Positions 57,801 to 64,000 of a stretch of 64,000 nucleotides of DNA are shown in pieces. Position numbers and translations under genes: made by a program. Origin of the DNA: Taudactylus pleione (taxonomy: Eukaryota > Chordata > Amphibia > Anura > Myobatrachidae); assembly GCA_031769625.1 (NCBI GenBank), contig JAUIMM010000170.1:1679001-1743000 (forward strand), given 5' to 3'. Under the pieces are notes generated by a model, which worked only from the letters and a program-made list of their open reading frames with translations, was not told the DNA's origin and did no database searches. Positions within the stretch are counted from its first letter, which is position 1, and each line of letters starts with the position of its first letter.

Positions 57801-58321
57801 AGTTACTTGCTCTATTCCCAAGTCTGAATCATGTTCCCTATTGGTTATTTGTAAAAAAAAAAAAAAAGGATCAATACATGTGAGATGTTAAGTGGACAGA
57901 CAACAGCCTTCAAAGCTAACGGTAATAAGACACAGTTGGGCCTATTTATCAAAAATGATTTACAGAATATCCCCCGAAAACACAAACAAATGTAACATGG
58001 AGGGAGATCGGCAAAATCATCCGCGGTCCTTCCATTTCCGAAAGATTTACAAAGCATTCTGGAGTTCGACCCCAGCAGCTAACGCCATCTCCAAAGCCTG
58101 AATACTACACTGCGCAGACATTCCCAAGAGAGAGTTCCGACAGAGAAGTGAAATGATCGCTTAGTAAGCATCTCAGTATCTTCTTATGTGTAGCTGATTT
58201 TCTACCCATTAAGTATCCATTAATATCTCCTTTGTCTGTCGTAAATTAGATTAATAATCCATAGTAACATTGTGGGTCTGATTTTGAGTTGGGAGTACAA
58301 CAAAATAAATAAAGTGACTTT

Positions 58322-58806
58322 GGGGTTAATTCAACATTGCACTTAAGTGCAATACTGAACACAGATTCCCGATTATGGTGGAATCTACAGGAGCACAGGA
58401 CCCATTCTGCGAATGCGCACAACAGGTCCTGCGTGATCGCACGCAGTCCCTGCATTTAAGGGGTGGTGCAGTGACGGACGGCATTCCAGGAAACAGGGGC
58501 GTGCCGGCCCGGTTTTCCGGGAGTAGCAAGAACAGGATCTGTGTCCGCGGATCATAAGCTGAGGCTCACTCCGCAGGCCGGCGCCGTCCATCTTCGCGAC
58601 CGATGGTCTCGATGGTTATTTCAGCCTGCGATCTCGGTCGCAGTGCTGGGATTGCAAATGCATACAGGGGGTGCATACAGGGGGTGTCATATAGGGGGTG
58701 TCGTACAGGGGGTGTCAGACACCTCCTGCTGCATTTGCATATTAGTAAGGACGGAATTGCAGAGCTGGTTGTGTGCAGCTTTGCAATTCCGTCCTAAGCT
58801 GAATCA
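58322..58806. mobile_element. MITE with gggg(t/c)taattca ends, short VNTR inside
   Basis: The left ggggttaattcaacattgca and right cgtcctaagctgaatca are weak inverted ends. Five units of about 14-15 bp (catacagggggtgt) lie at 58665-58730. The larger reversed relative is at 63022-63780. Confidence 0.65.
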
Positions 58807-58821
58807 CCGCCTTTGAACTGT

Positions 58822-59040
58822 GGCAAAACCATGTTGCACTGTGGGTGGGACAGATGTAATATGTGCAGAGAGGTTTAGATTTTGGAGAGTGTGTCCAAAA
58901 TGCCATCTGTATTGCAGTGTAAACATAAAGCTGTCCAGCATTTGTGGGCTACATGCAAAAGCAGCCAGTATTTACCCTGCATGACAAATGTAATAAATGT
59001 ATTTGCACCTGTTGTATATTGCATCATGGTTTGTCCATAT
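58822..59040 (+). repeat. Dispersed repeat, copy 2
   Basis: Direct relative of 57590-57800 (see there for the shared words). Confidence 0.7.
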
Positions 59041-59059
59041 AGCAGAAGTGAATATAGTA

Positions 59060-59482
59060 CAGGTTGAGTCTCCCATATCCAAATATTCTGAAATACGGAA
59101 TAATTTTGGCATGACTGAGATAATGAAACCTTTGATTTTTGATGGTTCAATGTACACGAACTTTGTCTAAGGCACAAATTATTAAAAATATTGTATAAAA
59201 TTACCTTCAGGCTGTGTGTATAAGGTGTATATGAAACATAAATGAATTTCATGTATGTACACAAACTTTGCTTGAGCAACAAAAATATTGAAAATATAGT
59301 ATAAAATGACCTGCAGGCTGTGTGTATAGGTGTATATAATACATACATGCATTCTGTGTGTATATTTGGGTCACATTCCCAAGATATTTCATTATAATAT
59401 GCAATTATTCCAAAATACGGAATATTCCGTTATCCAAAATACCCCTGGTCCCAAGCATATTGGATATGGGAGACTCAACCTG
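59060..59482. mobile_element. Tigger/pogo-like MITE, 423 bp, TA TSD
   Basis: Inverted ends CAGGTTGAGTCTCCCATATC on both sides. TA dinucleotides flank (59058-59059, 59483-59484). It contains a tandemly duplicated segment of about 105 bp (tttgtctaaggcac...gtgtatatgaaacat and its copy from about 59255). From memory it resembles a mammalian Tigger-type interspersed repeat. Confidence 0.78.
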
Positions 59483-59897
59483 TATATTCAAATGCATAAC
59501 TCCCAGGAGCAATAAAAAAAATTATTACATATTCTGTATGTGATCTGCAACATCTAACCGTCCTTTATTGTCCTAATAGCTCCCATCCCTTAGACAATGA
59601 AGCTGGAGACATGTATTCATAGCTTTGGAAGTGCTAAACTAGGACACAACCAGGTCTAACACTCGCACCTACGATAATGACCAATAGCAAGATGATGGGC
59701 CAAATGTAACAACCTGCGGGATAAGGATAGCGACCATGCCGCCTCCTCGGCCTTTGCACCCTGGGCGTGTCAAGGGCCGAATGCCCCTTTGTTAAGGCAC
59801 TGGGTTATATATTCCTATTGGGACCAGTAGGAAATAAAATCTATGAATACATGTATTACCAAGCAATGTTACCGCATGTTTATTTCTAATTATTTAG

Positions 59898-59979
59898 GGT
59901 GGTAGAGTATGGCCCGGTTGTGCGCATCAATGGTTTCCACATTGTCTACGTACTTGTGGCTAGTCCTGATGGCATAAAG
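59898..59979 (+). CDS. cyp46a1: CYP46A1-like cytochrome P450, exon 3
   Basis: An 82-nt exon after the acceptor tttctaattatttag and before gtaagt. It completes the Trp codon and encodes VVEYGPVVRINGFHIVYVLV then ASPDGIK. It aligns with the beta-1 sheet region of vertebrate CYP46A1 (YGPVVRVN..., SPESVK) and ends in phase 0. The next exon, expected to begin KFLM-like, was not found in the remaining 4 kb, so intron 3 extends past the window. Confidence 0.87.
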
Positions 59980-60362
59980 GTAAGTGCTGTCTCTGAGTCT
60001 ACACTGGTAGAGAAAGAGACAAGACCCCGACAAGATCTGGAGTAAACAGAGGACATATCAGACATTATAGCTCAGGTGAGAGGAACCCAGAACCTGCGCA
60101 CAGTATAACTCAAAAGAAACTCAGAGAATAACTGCAGAACACTAAAGAACAACAAAGTTGACCATACTTCCGCTATATGCCCAGGTCTCACCCCGATAGA
60201 CCCATCTTATGCCAGTAGTATTTTTAATATGTGGTCCCCATATTAGTCCCCAAGTTCTCTTTGGAAATTAGGTCCATGGTTTGTATATGTGCCCCCCCAT
60301 AAGTACTCCGTACCTGTCCTGCGCCAGCTATGGCGTCCCGGAGCACCACCTAACTTATCTCT

Positions 60363-60725
60363 AATGGTGCGTACACACTGGGCGATTAAAGTGGACGACT
60401 GAACGATAACGATATCGTTATCGTTCAGTCGTCCACTTTATCGTCCATTTTTAACACAAAAAAGATGAACGATGACGACGACGCGCGTTCCCGCGGGTCG
60501 TTCGTCATCCTCGTTCATCGGGCTGACATGCAGGCCAACCTGACGACCTCGTCAGGTTGCTGCATGTCAGGGAATGGGTGAGAGAGCCCGGCGCTGAACG
60601 ATATCGCTAATGATATCGTTCAGCGGCTGTGCTCAATGTCATGAACAACATTGAGCACAGCCTGCCGGGGACACACTAGACGATATCGCTCAGGGAGCAT
60701 ATCGTCTAGTGTGTATGCACCTTAT
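60363..60725. mobile_element. MITE of the cgataacgat family, 363 bp
   Basis: The left aatggtgcgtacacac and right gtgtgtatgcacctta are inverted ends. The core gataacgatatcgttatc is a perfect palindrome. A second inner palindrome pair (ttgagcacag / ctgtgctcaa) lies at about 60630-60660. Intron 3 of the P450 gene. Confidence 0.75.
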
Positions 60726-60729
60726 GTCG

Positions 60730-61005
60730 CAGTGTAAGAATAGATCTGGCCAGTATATACATATATCAGAGGGGGAGAGGCTATCTGTGGGTGCACGCAG
60801 TGTAAGAATAGAGCTGTCCAGTATATACATATATCAGAGGGGGAGAGGCTATCTGTGGGTGCACGCAGTGTAAGAATAGAGCTGGCCAGTATATACATAT
60901 ATCAGAGGGGGAGAGGCTATCTGTGGGTGCACACAATGTAAGAATAGATCTGGCCAGTATATACATATATCAGAGGGGGAGAGGCTATCTGTGGGTGCAC
61001 ACACT
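60730..61005 (+). repeat. 68-bp tandem repeat, four copies
   Basis: The unit cagtgtaagaatagagctgt ... gaggctatctgtgggtgcac occurs from about 60730, 60798, 60866 and 60934 with very few differences, so the expansion is recent. It starts directly at the right end of the MITE at 60363. Confidence 0.95.
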
Positions 61006-61234
61006 GTTGTATAATCAATGATAAAATGTAACATTTATGGGGTATGCATCAAAATTAGCAAAATATTTATCACCTATCAAGTCAGTGGATGTTAACCAGA
61101 ATAATATTTAAAAATGTTTATAGCCTGAATGTTATTGGCATTATCATATAACATAAGCAAATAAGAGTAAAAAGTGAAAAAGAATAAAGAAATGTCGTGT
61201 TTTAGAAAAGTCTGTACCTTGTCCTCCAACATAG

Positions 61235-62065
61235 GCCCGTATTCAATTTGGAGCAAAAAGCCATTTTAGCGTGTTTTTGGCGAAAACTTTTCACCGATGA
61301 CGTCATTTTCCCCAGTTTTGATTTTACCGCGTATTCAATTTGAAAGACTTTTCACCTAGGCGGAAAGTCAATGCAATGTAATAGGCGGAAAAGTTTCGCC
61401 TCTGATTAGCAGGCGGAAAAAAGTGCAGAATTGGGGTTTTGGGGTGCAGTGTTGCGGGAACCCCCCTGCAGCCTTCAGTCAGTCCACCAAAGGTAAACTG
61501 TGTCAAAAAATTTAAAAAAGACACACAAAATGTTGGGGGACAAAGATAAAAACTAGCGAACTTGACTCTGGGGGGGTCCCCAAGTATGCCCCAGGTGTTT
61601 TTTTCATTGCAGGGGTTTGCGGAAGGTGGATTTTTCACGATTTTTTCAACTTCATTTTAGCAACTTTATAATATGCTGACCCCCATTTTCATGTACCCCA
61701 AATTTGCTGAGATGTTATTTTCAGCAAAATATACTCCAGAATACTATTCTGCACCACTTATACAACAACGCTATTTAGCAGCTATTGAGCCCGTTTAAAA
61801 ACACCAAATACCTTCAGCAAGTCAAATCGGGGGGTACCATAGTGAACCCCCATGTGAGAGCATCTTATGGGGGGTGTCAGGCTAATTTCCCCAAATCTGA
61901 CAGGACTTTCCGCCTATTCAAGTGTCGCCGGGTCCCGTTTTCGTGTACTTCCATATTGAATACGGGGTAAAGCGGGCACACGCGATACTTTTCCGCCTGC
62001 AATACAGGCGAAAAGTCTGGGAGCCGAAAAAGTATTGCGGCTGAGCTCAAATTGAATACGGCTCC
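61235..62065. mobile_element. Harbinger-like MITE, third copy
   Basis: The left gcccgtattcaatttgg and right attgaatacggctcc are inverted ends, probable TSD tag. Its interior is the reverse-oriented, more divergent counterpart of 54354 and 55471. Confidence 0.75.
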
Positions 62066-62176
62066 TAGATGTATACTGAATGGTCCTTAATTTGAATGGT
62101 ATAATGTGATTATTACATTCAGAAATCCAACATATTAACTGCGGACGTAGCAGCTGTAACTAGGTAGTAACATGTT

Positions 62177-62514
62177 AGGTGGCGATTCAATTCAACGCAA
62201 TGTTAATAGCATCGGGAAGGAGTTCCCAGCTATTCAATTGACCGCGCTAAGTCCTCCTGAGGTGCGGTCAGATATCCGACTTAAGTGCCGGCTGCGATGC
62301 TGCTTTCCAGCTGAGCGCGGTGCTAACAACATTGTGGTCGGCACTTTAGTCAGAGAATGCTGATTAGCGTGACTATACGCCCAGCTTAAGTCGTGGTAAC
62401 CGGCATTCTCTGGCTGAAGTGGTTTTAGTCGCACTTAGCGCGCTCAATTGAATAGCTCCGGGACCAACTCCTTCCCTGGGGCTATTCAGCAATGCGCTGG
62501 AATGAATCGCCCCC
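62177..62514. mobile_element. Inverted-repeat MITE
   Basis: The left gtggcgattcaattcaacgc and right gcgctggaatgaatcgcccc are inverted ends. aaggagttcccagctattca pairs with the right-half ctattcaattg/gaatagc words. The TSD is unclear. Confidence 0.65.
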
Positions 62515-63021
62515 ATAGAATATACATAAAGACCGCAATAAATAGATATGAGTAACAATGTATTGTAACAATTCATTGTATCAGTGTATTAGTGGCTACA
62601 TACTAAGGGGGTTATTGAACTAATGTGACATAAGGGTCTCAACAAATTGTAATATTTGCGATTCCCATACAGGTAATCTGCTATATGGGAATTTAGCTGT
62701 ACAATCATTTTTGTAAAATAAATGTTCAATCTCTCTCTATTATAATATCAAAGCACTGATCACATAACAGCTTTTCCTTATTGTTGAGTTTGAACCCAGA
62801 ACTTTGTAACTTTTGAAACACTGAATCCGTGTGACCTGTAACAGGGTGCGAGCAGACAATGTATCATTAATAAATCCCAGCTCTCTGTATCAGAGCTAAT
62901 ATTGAACGGGCGCCACTAACAATAGATACACTATACACCCCAATATCCATGTTTTCACAGGCAATATACATTTCAATAATATGTTTATCTCCACACTTGT
63001 GTCAAAATGTGCCGCTCCTAA

Positions 63022-63780
63022 GGGGATGATTCAGCTTAGGACGGAATTGCAAAGCTGCACACTACCAGCTCTGCAATTCCTTCCTTGCTAATATGCAAAT
63101 GCAGCATTAGGTGTATGATGCCCCCTGTATGATGCCCCCTGTATGGCACCCTCTGTATGGCACCCCCTGTATGACGCCCCCTGTATGGCACCCCCTGTAT
63201 GGCACCCCCTGTATGGCACCCCCTGTATGACGCCCCCTGTATGATGCCCCCTGTATGGCACCCCCTGTATGACGCCCCCTGTATGGCACCCCCTGTATGA
63301 CGCCCCCTGTATGGCACCCCCTGTATGGCACCCCCTGTATGATGCCCCCTGTATGACGCCCCCTGTATGGCACACCCGTATGGCACCCCCTGTATGACAA
63401 CCCCTGTATGGCACCCCCTGTATGACGCCCCCTGTATGACACCCACTGCTACATTTGCTATCCCAGCACCGCGGCCGAGGGATCAGCGATGATGGCCGGC
63501 TTGCAGGGCCAGGACACTGCGCCCGTGGATGCAGCCCCTGGCCTTGCCACTTCCGGAAAATGGGGCCAGCACACCCCGTTTCCGGGAACACCAGCCGCCC
63601 CCGCACCACCCCTTAAATGCCTCTGCTTGTCAATCAGGCAGAGGCATAGAAAGGTCTGCGTGCGGTCATTCAGAACCCGTTCTGCACATTCACAGAACGG
63701 GGTCCTGCACACGTGCACATTCCCGAGAATCGTGAATCTGGGTTCAGCATTACACTTGCGTGCAATGCTGAATTAGCCCC
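63022..63780. mobile_element. MITE with a 14-bp VNTR, reversed relative of 58322
   Basis: The left ggggatgattcagcttagg and right tgcaatgctgaattagcccc are inverted ends. The interior has an array of about 23 units of 14 bp (ccccctgtatggca / ccccctgtatgacg) at 63108-63440, then GC-rich sequence also present at 58480-58520. The long minus-strand frames are artefacts. Confidence 0.75.
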
Positions 63781-64000
63781 ATACATCATATACTTTTCCA
63801 TAAATGTTCCATAGCAGGGACAGTAGTATCAGTGTACCCCAGCGCTCCGTGCAGTGATAGTAGCTGTATTGTATGACGCCGATCCCGCCATCTTTATAAG
63901 CTCAGTCTGCCGCTCACAGTGGCGATATTACACCTAGCTGCTCTGTATCAGACCTTCCATCATAAAATGAATTTGAAAATGAGTTACAGTATTCTATTCA

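Noticed and set aside
63036..63609. Three overlapping minus-strand frames of 111-173 codons
   Set aside because: 14-bp VNTR translated in three frames, all open.

Overview
The window looks like a vertebrate nuclear locus, most probably from a large, repeat-rich frog (anuran) genome. It has spliced exons with GT/AG borders. One gene matches vertebrate cholesterol 24-hydroxylase (CYP46A1). The repeats include L1 retrotransposons, a DIRS tyrosine-recombinase retrotransposon, a V-SINE-like SINE, and many hAT-type and Harbinger-like DNA elements, a mix typical of amphibians. The species cannot be named from the sequence alone. Nothing looks prokaryotic and there is no CRISPR array or operon.

Two host genes are supported, both on the + strand. 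(1) The 3' end of a PDZ-domain gene occupies 299-8356. Four exons are visible (299-346, 2005-2167, 7394-7550, 7975-8356). Their reading frames join exactly, they encode one PDZ domain, and they end in a Glu/Lys-rich tail. The 5' part lies outside the window. (2) The first three coding exons of a CYP46A1-like cytochrome P450 are at 53701-53837, 57408-57485 and 59898-59979. A TATA-like box lies upstream and the gene continues beyond 64000.

Almost everything else is nested mobile DNA, and target-site duplications (TSDs) often make the boundaries exact. At 8390-20000 a broken minus-strand L1 is split by a hAT-type element (10242-16762, 8-bp TSD). That element is itself split by a DIRS element (about 10929-16477) that keeps its inverted terminal repeats and its internal complementary region. 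Further right, the L1 is interrupted by a MITE and by a region holding an 800-bp solo LTR with a 5-bp TSD. A second L1 fragment (about 21297-23460) carries a SINE. A third, nearly full-length L1 (29311-36349) has a perfect 15-bp TSD. A 6.1-kb hAT element (36444-42520) encodes duplicated BED zinc fingers but has lost its transposase core and hosts further insertions.

A recurring theme is short-period tandem repeats inside hAT-type elements: G-rich GGGGCACTACT-like arrays at 4830, 25310, 37640 and 41190, a 95-bp array at 48854, and a 14-bp array at 63108. The 95-bp array contains a recent seven-unit block duplication. I found no convincing new molecular system. The most interesting material is the nested DIRS/hAT/L1 structure, the VNTR-carrying hAT elements, a sequence module shared by two unrelated element types, and a Tigger-like MITE that resembles a mammalian repeat.
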